11,831 nucleotides of DNA, from the NCBI GenBank assembly GCA_027293245.1, contig JAPUFZ010000101.1, positions 1-11,831 of the forward strand, read 5' to 3'. Position 1 is the stretch's first letter; each line of letters starts with the position of its first letter. This stretch comes from Gammaproteobacteria bacterium. Its GTDB lineage: Bacteria; Pseudomonadota; Gammaproteobacteria; GCA-001735895. The notes under the pieces were generated by a model. That model made no database searches, had not been told where the DNA came from, and saw nothing but the letters and a program-made list of their open reading frames with translations. Positions 1 to 6,620 of the stretch are shown here, piece by piece. Made by a program: the position numbers and the translations under genes.

Positions 1-97
1 ACTCGCCTGTCATGATTTGCTGCATCACTTCAGTCATTTCCTGCCTGGACAGATCCTGGCCGGCAATGACGGTTTTTATCGCTGTTTGAATATCCAT
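1..97 (-). CDS. trpD: Anthranilate phosphoribosyltransferase, N-terminal fragment (cut by window edge)
   Basis: Only the first 32 codons lie in the window; the gene runs off the left edge. The translation starts MDIQTAIKTVIAGQDLSRQE and continues into MTEVMQQIMTGE. This is the N-terminal helical region typical of bacterial TrpD, with the familiar GQDLSxxEM and QIMTGE segments. The family transfers the phosphoribosyl group of PRPP to anthranilate, the second step of tryptophan synthesis; the catalytic part is outside the window. The ATG at 97-95 is preceded by a GGGGA ribosome-binding site six bases upstream (104-108). It follows trpG after 45 bases on the same strand, so it is probably in the same transcript. 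The identification rests on the N-terminus plus gene order. Confidence 0.9.
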   Translation of the reverse strand, partial: MDIQTAIKTVIAGQDLSRQEMTEVMQQIMTGE

Positions 98-118
98 GAT
101 ATTTCCCCGATTAATTTA

Positions 119-132
119 TTTCGCAAGCGAAA
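119..132. repeat. Small perfect inverted repeat in the trpG-trpD gap
   Basis: The two arms TTTCGC and GCGAAA face each other across 2 bases, in the 45-base space between the trpG stop and the trpD start. In the minus-strand mRNA this would be a 5-6 bp hairpin just after trpG. It is not followed by a U-run, so I do not read it as a terminator. It could be an mRNA stability or processing element, or chance. Confidence 0.45.
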
Positions 133-142
133 ATAGCCTAGA

Positions 143-724
143 TTACATTTTTAGAAAATTACCTAACAGATCGTGTCCGAATTCGGTCAATATGGATTCG
201 GGGTGAAACTGCACACCCTCAACGGCCAGTTCCCGGTGTCGCACGCCCATAATTTCATCGACACTACCATCCTCATTTTCGGTCCAGGCGGTTAACTCGA
301 GGCACTCAGGCATCGATTGTAGGTCGATTACCAGTGAATGGTACCGGGTTGCTTCAAAAGGGCTGGTTAATCCGGAAAATACACCGACACCGGTATGCTT
401 GACCATCGAAGTCTTGCCGTGCATTATTTTTTTCGCGTGAATAATGTTTCCGCCAAAAACCTGGCCAATACTCTGATGCCCCAGGCAAACCCCCAGTATT
501 GGTTTTACACCGGCCAATGCTCCAATCGCAGCCATTGAGACACCCGCCTCGTTTGGCGTACAGGGACCGGGTGAAACCATTATATGGCTAGCGTCATTGG
601 CAATCACTGCCTCGAGACTTAGCTGGTCGTTACGAACGACCTCGACCTCCGCTCCCAGTTCGCCAAGATACTGCACCAGGTTATAGGTGAACGAGTCGTA
701 GTTATCTATCATTAACACTTTCAT
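143..724 (-). CDS. trpG: Anthranilate synthase component II (glutamine amidotransferase subunit)
   Basis: This 193-residue protein is a stand-alone class I glutamine amidotransferase, the normal length for an unfused TrpG. It hydrolyses glutamine and passes ammonia to TrpE, which makes anthranilate from chorismate in the cytoplasm. Visible motifs are the N-terminal [14 protein letters not shown] (residues 7-20), the oxyanion-strand [11 protein letters not shown] (51-61), the nucleophile Cys80 in [10 protein letters not shown], and the catalytic His174/Glu176 in [10 protein letters not shown]. Similar proteins serve folate synthesis (PabA), and some bacteria use one subunit for both; the location directly behind trpE favours TrpG. 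The ATG overlaps the trpE stop in an ATGA (721-724). An AGGAG ribosome-binding site (733-737, 8 bases before the ATG) lies inside trpE, so coupling and independent initiation are both possible. Confidence 0.95.
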   Translation of the reverse strand: MKVLMIDNYDSFTYNLVQYLGELGAEVEVVRNDQLSLEAVIANDASHIMVSPGPCTPNEAGVSMAAIGALAGVKPILGVCLGHQSIGQVFGGNIIHAKKIMHGKTSMVKHTGVGVFSGLTSPFEATRYHSLVIDLQSMPECLELTAWTENEDGSVDEIMGVRHRELAVEGVQFHPESILTEFGHDLLGNFLKM

Positions 725-2232
725 GACAGGGACTCCTGGCCAGGCGCGCAGGGGTCTCGAGCCGGTAGTCCCGACTCGGCCATTGCCACAGCCCGGAAAA
801 TCGCCCGCGCCTTACTCATTGTTTCTGCCCATTCGTTTTCTGGAACCGAATCATAAACAATACCAGCGCCGGCCTGAATATAGAGTTGCCCATCCTTGAT
901 CACTGCGGTGCGTATTGCAATCGCAGTATCCATATTACCACTCCAGGAAATATAACCCACAGCACCCGAATAAATGCCGCGTTTGACGGGTTCGAGTTCA
1001 TCTATTATTTCCATCGCTCGGATTTTTGGCGCACCAGAAACCGTTCCGGCCGGAAACGTCGCGCGCAATACATCCATCGCCGAGAGACCGGGTTTTAGCC
1101 TGCCTTCGACATTGGAAACGATGTGCATGACATGCGAATAGCGTTCAACTATCATTTTTTCAGTCAACTCGACACTACCGGTTTGACTGACTCGACCCGC
1201 ATCATTTCGACCCAGGTCGATTAGCATCAAGTGCTCTGCCAGCTCTTTCGGGTCGCCAAGTAATTCCTTTTCGAGTGCCAGATCACGCGCTGTATCCTTA
1301 TCCCGGGGCCGGGTACCCGCGATCGGTCGAACCGTAACTACCTGATCTTCCAGGCGCACCAGAATTTCAGGTGACGATCCAACCACAAAATGGTCACCCA
1401 GATTCAGGTAATACATATAAGGGGATGGATTGAGGCTGCGCAATGCGCGGTATAAATCGATTGGTTCAGTTCTAAATGGGATCGACAGGCGCTGTGATAA
1501 TACGATTTGCATGGCATCGCCATCGATGATGTATTGCCGGGCCTTATCAACTGCGGATTCAAATCCCTCGCGCGTAAACTCGGAGATAAAATCTTCTTCG
1601 CGCACCTTTTGCTGCACTGGCTTAGGCCGCCGGTTTAGTCGTGTTTCGAGTAGCTTGTTCTCGATCCGCGTCAATTGTTCCTGACCATCGGCCCAGCTTT
1701 CTCCCTGCGATGGATCAACATGCACAATGAGGAACATGCGCGAAGATAAATTATCAAAAACCACCAGTTCATCGCTCAACATTAACAGGATGTCGGGGGT
1801 ATGATGTTTATCGGGATTGGGACAATCGGCCAGTTTGGGTTCGACGTAGCGAATCGTATCGTAACCAAAGTAACCCACCAGCCCTCCATGAAATTTTGGC
1901 AGGCATTCGGCCTCGGCAACTTTGAAAGAATTCAGATAATCTTCGATGAATCGCAACGGGTCGTTGCTGTCTTCCTGACGAACTATGGCGCCGTCCACTT
2001 CGATCGTTACCTTGCTGCCATAAACCTTCAGTCGCGTGCTACAGGCCAGCCCGATAATGGAATAACGCCCCCATTTTTCTCCGCCCTGTACCGATTCGAA
2101 CAGGTAGGAATAGGGTTCGTTGGCTAGTTTCAAATAGGTACTGAGCGGCGTATCCAGATCGGCGAGCACTTCGCGCACCAGTGGAATACGGTTATATTTA
2201 TGCTTAATTTGATTAAATTGCTTAACATTCAT
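721..2232 (-). CDS. trpE: Anthranilate synthase component I
   Basis: This 503-residue chorismate-binding enzyme converts chorismate plus ammonia (from TrpG) to anthranilate, the first committed step of tryptophan synthesis. The N-terminal domain carries YSYLFESV (41-48), the counterpart of the LLES feedback-binding motif of TrpE proteins, so tryptophan inhibition is expected. The C-terminal catalytic domain has [12 protein letters not shown] (237-248), PIAGTRPR (303-310), the His335-containing [14 protein letters not shown] (331-344), [19 protein letters not shown] (393-411) and the terminal [11 protein letters not shown] region (about 452-462). Length and order fit ordinary TrpE; PabB is less likely given the N-terminal motif and the adjacent trpG-trpD. 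The start codon follows a weak GGA ribosome-binding site (2241-2243, 8 bases before the ATG). That site lies inside a possible leader-controlled structure. The downstream trpG overlaps it by 4 bases. Confidence 0.96.
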   Translation of the reverse strand: MNVKQFNQIKHKYNRIPLVREVLADLDTPLSTYLKLANEPYSYLFESVQGGEKWGRYSIIGLACSTRLKVYGSKVTIEVDGAIVRQEDSNDPLRFIEDYLNSFKVAEAECLPKFHGGLVGYFGYDTIRYVEPKLADCPNPDKHHTPDILLMLSDELVVFDNLSSRMFLIVHVDPSQGESWADGQEQLTRIENKLLETRLNRRPKPVQQKVREEDFISEFTREGFESAVDKARQYIIDGDAMQIVLSQRLSIPFRTEPIDLYRALRSLNPSPYMYYLNLGDHFVVGSSPEILVRLEDQVVTVRPIAGTRPRDKDTARDLALEKELLGDPKELAEHLMLIDLGRNDAGRVSQTGSVELTEKMIVERYSHVMHIVSNVEGRLKPGLSAMDVLRATFPAGTVSGAPKIRAMEIIDELEPVKRGIYSGAVGYISWSGNMDTAIAIRTAVIKDGQLYIQAGAGIVYDSVPENEWAETMSKARAIFRAVAMAESGLPARDPCAPGQESLS

Positions 2233-2250
2233 GGCAATGATCCAAACGGG

Positions 2251-2292
2251 TTAACAGGGTACAACGCAACAACAACAGCGGGAGATCACCAT
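2251..2292 (-). CDS. Cys-rich 13-codon frame upstream of trpE (tentative)
   Basis: An ATG-started frame reads MVISRCCCCVVPC and ends in TAA 18 bases before the trpE ATG. Five of its 13 residues are Cys, four consecutive (TGT TGT TGT TGC). Its ATG lies within the last codons of the Trp-containing frame at 2286-2339: the overlap ATGGTGA holds the start of one and the stop of the other, a layout compatible with re-initiation. No clear ribosome-binding site precedes it. Poly-Cys leader peptides are known in other bacteria as cysteine-responsive elements, but I know of none at trpE. The repeat could also be a simple TGT microsatellite with no coding role. Confidence 0.3.
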   Translation of the reverse strand: MVISRCCCCVVPC

Positions 2293-2339
2293 CGCCAGCA
2301 GATATTGATTACCTTGTCCTGTTTACGTTTTGAAATCAC
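2286..2339 (-). CDS. Candidate trp leader peptide with two Trp codons before its stop
   Basis: The frame from GTG (2339-2337) reads MISKRKQDKVINICWRW, 17 residues, then TGA. Two of the last three sense codons are TGG. Leader peptides that sense charged tRNA-Trp upstream of trp genes are short and have clustered Trp codons, and this frame lies between gph and trpE on the trpE strand. Weak points: the start is GTG, the AAGG at 2342-2345 is only two bases from it, and no transcription terminator follows. The Trp codons lie in the segment that can pair with the trpE ribosome-binding site, so a ribosome paused there would keep that site open. Function is inferred. Confidence 0.45.
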   Translation of the reverse strand: MISKRKQDKVINICWRW

Positions 2340-2353
2340 TGCCTTAGTAAATC

Positions 2354-3025
2354 CTAGATAAGCATTTCGAGTTCGGTCATCGAATCTATCACAGCATCCG
2401 GCCCATATCTATGAATATCTTCACCATGGTTGTAACCGTAGCTGGTGCAGATGATCTGGAATCCGGCCGCCCTGGCAGCCCGCACGTCATTACTCGAATC
2501 GCCAATCATCAATGACTGCAATGGATCGACCTGCATGTTTTGTGCCGCAAACAGTAGCGGTAGCGGGTCGGGCTTTAGTTTCGGCGTATCATCACCGCAA
2601 ACGGTTTCTTCAAAGTATTGGGTCAGCCCAAGATCCCGCAGCAGGGGATGAGTAAACTCGGCTGCCTTGTTGGTAACACAACCCATCCGATATCCGCGGC
2701 TGCGCAGATATTCCAGGCCATGCAATACACCCGTGTACAACCGACTGCGGGTCGAGGTATTGTGCGCGTAGAGTGATTTGAATATCGGCAGCGCCCGGTT
2801 ATAGAGTGACTCGTCGGGTTCGCCCTCATCGGCATTGACCAGTGCACGTTTGACCAGGCGTTCGATACCGTTACCAACCCAACGCCGCACGGCTACTTCG
2901 CCTCGATCAGGGATAGCCAGTTGCCCCAGCATTGCATCGATACAGTAAGCCAGATCGGGCACACTATCGACCAGGGTACCATCGATATCGATTAGCACCA
3001 TTTCGGGGATTTTTATCGAACTCAA
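2354..3025 (-). CDS. gph: Phosphoglycolate phosphatase (HAD superfamily)
   Basis: This HAD-family phosphatase is up to 223 residues long. Numbered from the TTG at 3025, motif I is DIDGT with Asp13 (nucleophile) and Asp15, motif II is Thr118 in VTNK, motif III is Lys151 in KLKPDP, and motif IV is GDSSND with Asp176 and Asp180. A helical cap domain lies between motifs I and II (about 20-95). Gph removes phosphate from 2-phosphoglycolate, a product of oxidative DNA damage repair and related side reactions. The assignment over other HAD phosphatases rests on family likeness and the conserved rpe-gph-trpE order. The start is uncertain: TTG at 3025 overlaps the rpe stop as TTGA, which would favour coupling. 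The ATG at 3001 (residue 9) would also leave motif I intact. Neither has a well-spaced ribosome-binding site. Confidence 0.88.
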   Translation of the reverse strand: MSSIKIPEMVLIDIDGTLVDSVPDLAYCIDAMLGQLAIPDRGEVAVRRWVGNGIERLVKRALVNADEGEPDESLYNRALPIFKSLYAHNTSTRSRLYTGVLHGLEYLRSRGYRMGCVTNKAAEFTHPLLRDLGLTQYFEETVCGDDTPKLKPDPLPLLFAAQNMQVDPLQSLMIGDSSNDVRAARAAGFQIICTSYGYNHGEDIHRYGPDAVIDSMTELEMLI

Positions 3026-3708
3026 ACCTGTGCCAGCGCGTTTCTTATTTTGGCTATAATGCTGTTATATCGATTGCTATCACTGGCATCGCCAAATCCG
3101 AAAATACCCGAACCGGCGACAAAGGTGTCGGCACCAGCGGCTGCTATCTCGGCAATATTATCCACCTTGACGCCACCATCGACTTCGAGTCGTATATCGA
3201 GGCCAGACTGGTCGATTAACTGCCTAGCCTGGCGCAACTTGTCCAGTGTCGCTGGAATAAAACTCTGCCCTCCAAACCCGGGGTTAACAGACATCAGTAA
3301 TATCATATCGACCTTGTCTAGCACATAGTCAAGGTAGGATAGCGGTGTCGCAGGATTAAACACCAGGCCTGAGCGGCAACCAGATTCTCGAATTAGACTC
3401 AGACTGCGGTCAATATGGTCCGAAGCCTCGGGATGGAAGGTGATATAACTGGCGCCGGCACTGGCAAAATCAGGGATTATGCGGTCTACCGGCTTGACCA
3501 TCAGGTGGACATCGATCGGAGCAGTAACTCCATGACTGCGCAAAGCCTGGCAAACCAGCGGGCCAATGGTCAGATTGGGTACATAGTGATTATCCATCAC
3601 ATCGAAGTGAACAATATCAGCCCCGGAGGCAAGGACATTATCGACCTCTTCGCCTAGTTTTGCGAAATTGGCGGATAGAATCGAAGGGGCGATGAAAAAA
3701 TCCGGCAT
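3022..3708 (-). CDS. rpe: Ribulose-phosphate 3-epimerase
   Basis: This 228-residue TIM-barrel enzyme interconverts ribulose 5-phosphate and xylulose 5-phosphate in the pentose phosphate pathway. Its length matches the usual 220-230. Seen from the [20 protein letters not shown] start are the metal-binding and catalytic residues His34 and Asp36 in VHFDVMD, His68 in DVHLMV, Asp177 in LEVDGGV, the NPGFGGQSF loop (142-150) and the phosphate-binding VAGSGIFG (197-204). The frame is open 17 codons further, to an ATG at 3759. I chose 3708 because a GGAG site (3714-3717) stands five bases before it and because relatives begin at this point. gph overlaps its stop by 4 bases. Confidence 0.95.
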   Translation of the reverse strand: MPDFFIAPSILSANFAKLGEEVDNVLASGADIVHFDVMDNHYVPNLTIGPLVCQALRSHGVTAPIDVHLMVKPVDRIIPDFASAGASYITFHPEASDHIDRSLSLIRESGCRSGLVFNPATPLSYLDYVLDKVDMILLMSVNPGFGGQSFIPATLDKLRQARQLIDQSGLDIRLEVDGGVKVDNIAEIAAAGADTFVAGSGIFGFGDASDSNRYNSIIAKIRNALAQV

Positions 3709-3713
3709 GATGG

Positions 3714-3717
3714 CTCC
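3714..3717 (-). promoter_or_regulatory. Ribosome-binding site deciding the rpe start
   Basis: GGAG on the minus strand, five bases before the ATG at 3708-3706. It supports the 228-residue Rpe rather than the extended reading from 3759. Confidence 0.7.
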
Positions 3718-3735
3718 ATTAGTCTGTTCGCCAGC

Positions 3736-3764
3736 AATGTACACGAAATTTGAACCCATTTCAG
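3736..3764 (-). promoter_or_regulatory. Possible sigma70-type promoter for rpe-gph(-trp)
   Basis: On the minus strand CTGAAA (3764-3759) and TACATT (3741-3736) are separated by 17 bases, each four of six to consensus. Transcription would start near 3729 and give a leader of about 20 bases before the chosen rpe ATG. The upstream ATG at 3759 would then lie inside the promoter, which agrees with the shorter protein. Both boxes are weak. Confidence 0.35.
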
Positions 3765-3807
3765 CCCGGAAGCCCCGGTTCCATCAGGGAAAATTTTTAT
3801 CCATGCA

Positions 3808-3835
3808 TAAAAAAACCAGTAAATACCGGCTTTTT
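3808..3835 (-). terminator. Rho-independent terminator downstream of the cytochrome c gene
   Basis: In the minus-strand RNA, GCCGGTA and TACTGGT form a stem (two G-U pairs) with a short TT-centred loop, extended by A-U pairs and followed by seven Us (3815-3809). It lies about 45 bases past the cytochrome stop. The plus strand also ends in five Ts, so it may work both ways. It separates cytochrome transcription from rpe. Confidence 0.7.
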
Positions 3836-3880
3836 AGTTTGGCGTTCTGGATAGTTTATTAAATCCAGGAATTCCTCAAT

Positions 3881-4195
3881 CTACTTCAAACTATCGATAT
3901 AGTCGGCAAGATTTCCTATATCGGCATCGCTGAGACCAGCGGCCATGGCATTCATGATTGGGTTTTTACGTGCGCCGCTACGAAAATCGGTCAAGTTTTT
4001 ACGCACAAAATCTGCGTTTTGACCAGCCAGCGAAGGATAGGTAGGGACCACACTTTTGCCACCGGCGCCATGACATCCAATACAGCCTTTGGCGGAATAG
4101 GCAGACTGGCCAGCCGCTACATCCGCGTAGGCTGAAGCGCTCAAAATCAACACCAATGAACAGGCTACCGGCACTATAAAACTCAAAGATCTCAT
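3881..4195 (-). CDS. Periplasmic class I cytochrome c (c553/c4-like single domain)
   Basis: A 104-residue precursor. Residues 1-24 form a Sec signal peptide with a likely cut after ASAYA, leaving a mature protein of about 80 residues. One haem-binding motif, CIGCH, has Cys38, Cys41 and proximal His42. The distal ligand is Met81 or Met84 in NPIMNAMAAGLSDADIGNLA, followed by the terminal helix ADYIDSLK. The central YPSLAGQNADFVRKNLTDFRSG resembles the domains of cytochrome c4 and c553. It is expected to carry single electrons in the periplasm; its redox partners are not in the window. A GGGAG ribosome-binding site lies nine bases before the ATG. It stands alone, with its own terminator and a divergent neighbour. 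Confidence 0.9.
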   Translation of the reverse strand: MRSLSFIVPVACSLVLILSASAYADVAAGQSAYSAKGCIGCHGAGGKSVVPTYPSLAGQNADFVRKNLTDFRSGARKNPIMNAMAAGLSDADIGNLADYIDSLK

Positions 4196-4220
4196 AAAAC
4201 TAAACTCCCGGTAGCATAAA

Positions 4221-4250
4221 ATGACATGCCATTAGATAATGACTTAAAAT
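4221..4250 (+). promoter_or_regulatory. Likely sigma70 promoter for the methyltransferase gene
   Basis: ATGACA (4221-4226) and TAAAAT (4245-4250) are 18 bases apart, each five of six to consensus. Predicted transcription starts near 4257, leaving an untranslated leader of about 75 bases before the ATG at 4332. It lies in the 136-base divergent gap shared with the cytochrome c gene. Confidence 0.5.
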
Positions 4251-4331
4251 AATCCGCGCCATTGTGGCAAAGCCATTCACTCTTGTAAAGGATACCCCCC
4301 GCAGCTTAATCGATGCTGAATACCTGGTTAT

Positions 4332-4925
4332 ATGATTGATTTAAAAGGCTATAACAAAAAGATCCGGCAAGACCTGAAGATTCAGTCGCGTGCCAGCAAC
4401 CACGCGCTGACTTTTTACACCACCTGGGGACTATTTTCTCCGCGCGCTATAGACGATGGTTCGCAGATGCTGCTCGACTACCTGGAAATCAGCCACGATG
4501 ACGATTGCCTGGATCTCGGCTGTGGTTATGGGGTGCTCGGCTTATGCATGGCCAAATCGGCGCCCGATGGTCACAGCTTGCTGGTCGACAAGGATTTTGT
4601 CGCGGTTGAATATGCGGAAAAAAATCGGTTATTAAATAAAATCGATAACGCCAGTTGCAAATTGAGTAATGGCTTCGATCAAATACCGAAACAAAAATTT
4701 GATTTGATTGATTCAAACATTCCGGCCAAGGTCGGCAAGGAAATGTTATACATTTACCTGTTCGATGCGCTCGAATACCTGAAACCCGGCGGTTCTTTTT
4801 ATCTCGTTACCATCACCGGCCTACGACAGTTTTTCAAACGCGGTTTTCACGAGGTTTTCGGGCACTACGAAAAAATTAAACAGGGCAAAACTTACACGGT
4901 AGCTCGTGGAACAAAACAGCACTAG
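4332..4925 (+). CDS. Class I SAM-dependent methyltransferase, RsmC/YbxB-like
   Basis: A 197-residue Rossmann-fold methyltransferase. Motif I is DLGCGYGVLG (61-70), the SAM-ribose acidic residue follows in LLVDKD (83-88), and motif IV is DSNIPAKVGKE (127-137), then LKPGGSFYLVT (150-160). The entry segment GLFSPRAIDDGSQMLLDYL (33-51) and the C-terminal EVFGHYEKIKQGKTYTVAR (174-192) match small methyltransferases of the RsmC/YbxB type, whose characterised members modify RNA guanines. Here the usual N-P-P-aromatic motif is N129-I-P-A, so the substrate should not be assumed. An in-frame stop at 4317-4319 leaves the ATG at 4332 as the first possible start; its ribosome-binding site is weak. Its end faces purK across five bases. 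Confidence 0.85.
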   Translation: MIDLKGYNKKIRQDLKIQSRASNHALTFYTTWGLFSPRAIDDGSQMLLDYLEISHDDDCLDLGCGYGVLGLCMAKSAPDGHSLLVDKDFVAVEYAEKNRLLNKIDNASCKLSNGFDQIPKQKFDLIDSNIPAKVGKEMLYIYLFDALEYLKPGGSFYLVTITGLRQFFKRGFHEVFGHYEKIKQGKTYTVARGTKQH

Positions 4926-4930
4926 GATTT

Positions 4931-6064
4931 CTACGCCGAGCTGAGCTTGTGCTTTATTTTGGCCAGTAGTTGACGCGCCTCGCCGGTATCACCGGCGAGA
5001 CAATTAATATGTCCCATCTTGCGGCCAGCTCGCGCCTCGGTCTTGCCATAAAGATGAAGTTTTACTCTGCCTTGCTGCATTACCTCGTCCCAACGAGGTA
5101 CGCCATCTTGTGGCCAGATATCGCCTAGCAGATTCCACATTGCTACCGCGGTATGTTGCCTGCTTGAACCAGCTGGTAATCCACACATCATGCGCACCTG
5201 CTGTTCAAACTGAGAGGTTTCACAGGCATCGAGTGTATAGTGACCGGAATTGTGCGGACGTGGCGCCATTTCATTTACCAGCACCTGGTTATCGTTGGAG
5301 ATGAAAAATTCAACCGCGAGCACACCACAATAGTCCAGACCTTCGGCAATACGACAGGCGGCCTGCCTGACCTCATGCGCGAGACCCTGCGAAAGATCTG
5401 CCGGTGCCATTGAGATATCGAGAATTCCCCTGGCATGTTCATTTTCCGCTATCGGAAAACAATCGATATCGCCCGATTCACTACGACACAAAACTACCGA
5501 TACCTCTTTGGCGAGGTCGATTTTTTTCTCCAAAATACAGGCTCGTCCATCAATTTTCTTATAGATAGCGAGAAGTTCGTCAACCGATTCACAGATAACC
5601 TGGCCCTTGCCATCGTATCCCAGGGTTGCTGTTTTCAGTATCGCGGGGAATTCGAAGCCATTCGCAGCAGCGATATCGGCCTGTGAATCGATTGCCAGGT
5701 AGGGCGCCGTATTTAATCCTTGCGAGCTAAAATAATTTTTTTCGAGTACCCGGTTCTGGGCGATACGCAGCGCACTCGCAGAAGGATGGACCGGTAAAAA
5801 TTGGGCCAGGTATTCAAGCGTATCTGCTGGAATATTCTCAAATTCGGTGCTGATTGCGGCACAATGCTGCACCATATAGTCAAGCGCGTCTCGATCACTA
5901 TAAGGCGCTTCGAGGTGTTTGCTTGCCATTTTACCGGCCGGACTGTTTGCGTCCGGATCGAATACTATGACTTCGTAACCCATAGTCCTCGCCGCAGCGA
6001 CAAACATACGACCGAGTTGTCCACCACCCAACATGCCCAGCGTATTGCCAGGGAGTATCACCAT
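4931..6064 (-). CDS. purK: N5-carboxyaminoimidazole ribonucleotide synthase (ATP-grasp)
   Basis: This 377-residue ATP-grasp ligase makes N5-CAIR from AIR, bicarbonate and ATP, the step before PurE in purine synthesis. Seen are the N-terminal GMLGGGQLGRMF (10-21), EFENIPADTLEYL (75-87), the ATP-grasp loop TLGYDGKGQV (147-156), the hinge region ILEKKIDLAKEVSVV (177-191) and the signature NEMAPRPHNSGHYTLDAC (264-281). Length is close to the usual 355-390. Its ATG shares one base with the purE stop (TGATG at 6066-6062). There is no ribosome-binding site of its own (the upstream bases read CCTCCCC), so translation probably depends on re-initiation after purE. Confidence 0.96.
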   Translation of the reverse strand: MVILPGNTLGMLGGGQLGRMFVAAARTMGYEVIVFDPDANSPAGKMASKHLEAPYSDRDALDYMVQHCAAISTEFENIPADTLEYLAQFLPVHPSASALRIAQNRVLEKNYFSSQGLNTAPYLAIDSQADIAAANGFEFPAILKTATLGYDGKGQVICESVDELLAIYKKIDGRACILEKKIDLAKEVSVVLCRSESGDIDCFPIAENEHARGILDISMAPADLSQGLAHEVRQAACRIAEGLDYCGVLAVEFFISNDNQVLVNEMAPRPHNSGHYTLDACETSQFEQQVRMMCGLPAGSSRQHTAVAMWNLLGDIWPQDGVPRWDEVMQQGRVKLHLYGKTEARAGRKMGHINCLAGDTGEARQLLAKIKHKLSSA

Positions 6065-6558
6065 CAGTTTTGGGGAGGTAGTGTCATCGCCAAAACAGCA
6101 TCACGCTGGCTCTGGCGGAATTCATCCAGTTGCTGCGCGAGTACCGGGTCATTAATAGTCAACATTGATATGGCAAACAACGCGGCGTTAATCGCTCCGG
6201 CTTTGCCGATTGCAAAAGTCGCCACGGGTATACCTTTTGGCATTTGTACGATAGACAACAGAGAATCCTTACCGCCTAAATGCTCGGTGGGTACCGGCAC
6301 TCCCAAAACCGGGATTGTGGTATTGGCGGCGAGCATGCCGGGCAAGTGGGCTGCGCCTCCAGCGCCCGCAATAATGCAGGAAATATTTTCCGCGCGCGCG
6401 GCTTTAGCAAACTCCGCGAGTAAATCAGGTGTTCGATGCGCAGACACTATTCTTGCCCGGTACTCTACGCCGAAGCGTTCGAGGTATTCAATAGCATGCT
6501 GCATCACCGGCCAATCACTATCACTACCCATCACCACTGCTACCACGGGTCCCGACAT
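6064..6558 (-). CDS. purE: N5-CAIR mutase, class I PurE
   Basis: A 164-residue protein that moves the carboxylate of N5-CAIR to carbon 4 to give CAIR. Seen are [11 protein letters not shown] (9-19) for phosphate binding, [11 protein letters not shown] (37-47) with the catalytic His41, and [12 protein letters not shown] (64-75). The presence of PurK marks it as the bacterial class I mutase rather than the class II AIR carboxylase. A longer reading from a TTG at 6570 exists, but I chose the ATG at 6558 because a GGAG site (6565-6568) stands six bases before it and overlaps that TTG. It is first in a purE-purK operon. Confidence 0.96.
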   Translation of the reverse strand: MSGPVVAVVMGSDSDWPVMQHAIEYLERFGVEYRARIVSAHRTPDLLAEFAKAARAENISCIIAGAGGAAHLPGMLAANTTIPVLGVPVPTEHLGGKDSLLSIVQMPKGIPVATFAIGKAGAINAALFAISMLTINDPVLAQQLDEFRQSQRDAVLAMTLPPQN

Positions 6559-6564
6559 GGCTCT

Positions 6565-6568
6565 CTCC
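6565..6568 (-). promoter_or_regulatory. Ribosome-binding site deciding the purE start
   Basis: GGAG within TTGGAGAGAG on the minus strand, six bases before the ATG at 6558. It excludes the TTG at 6570 as the likely start. Confidence 0.75.
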
Positions 6569-6591
6569 AAGTAATCCCGAAAAAGCGGACG

Positions 6592-6620
6592 ATTATAACC
6601 CTATTCATTGTGAAAAAACT
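6592..6620 (-). promoter_or_regulatory. Likely purEK promoter with consensus -10 box
   Basis: TATAAT on the minus strand (6597-6592) is a perfect -10 hexamer about 34 bases before the purE ATG. It predicts a start near 6585 and a short leader. The -35 is poor: AGTTTT at 17 bases spacing is the best I find. The 140-base purE/purC gap also must hold the purC promoter, for which I see only weak boxes (TATATG near 6635). I see no PurR-like operator. Confidence 0.45.

Larger units (their letters stand above)
2233..2339 (-). promoter_or_regulatory. Candidate trp leader region with two exclusive mRNA pairings controlling the trpE ribosome-binding site
   Basis: Seen in the minus-strand mRNA: helix A can pair 2296-2292 plus 2288-2283 (three bases bulged) with 2243-2233, 11 pairs with two G-U. 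It covers the GGA ribosome-binding site and stops at the trpE ATG. Its 5' arm contains both Trp codons and the stop of the short frame at 2286-2339. Helix B can pair 2330-2326 with 2248-2244 and 2323-2318 with 2258-2253, 11 Watson-Crick pairs around an internal loop. It crosses helix A, so the two cannot form together as simple hairpins, and it leaves the GGA free. No U-run terminator precedes trpE, which argues for control of translation rather than transcription. I found no convincing promoter here. All pairings were found by eye and could be fortuitous. Confidence 0.45.

Noticed and set aside
2233..2300. Classical intrinsic-terminator attenuator before trpE
   Set aside because: No GC-rich stem followed by a U-run occurs between the leader frame and the trpE ATG. 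Any control here would have to be on translation.
2340..2420. A promoter for trpE inside the end of gph
   Set aside because: Only boxes with two or three matches to consensus were found. Read-through from rpe-gph is as likely, so none is called.
3709..3759. N-terminal extension of Rpe from an ATG at 3759
   Set aside because: The extra 17 residues are not part of the family, and a better GGAG-supported ATG exists at 3708.
3803..3862. Short plus-strand frame MHKKTSKYRLFSLAFWIVY
   Set aside because: It spans the terminator stem of the cytochrome gene, has no ribosome-binding site and leads nowhere. Its Lys and Phe codons come from the A- and T-runs.
6559..6570. PurE start at a TTG four codons upstream
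   Set aside because: That TTG overlaps the GGAG ribosome-binding site that serves the ATG at 6558.
5801..6574. A 257-codon open frame on the plus strand
   Set aside because: It lies fully antisense to purE and the start of purK, both of which have intact catalytic motifs. Its translation is Cys/Thr/Arg-rich with no recognisable domain. It is a shadow frame.
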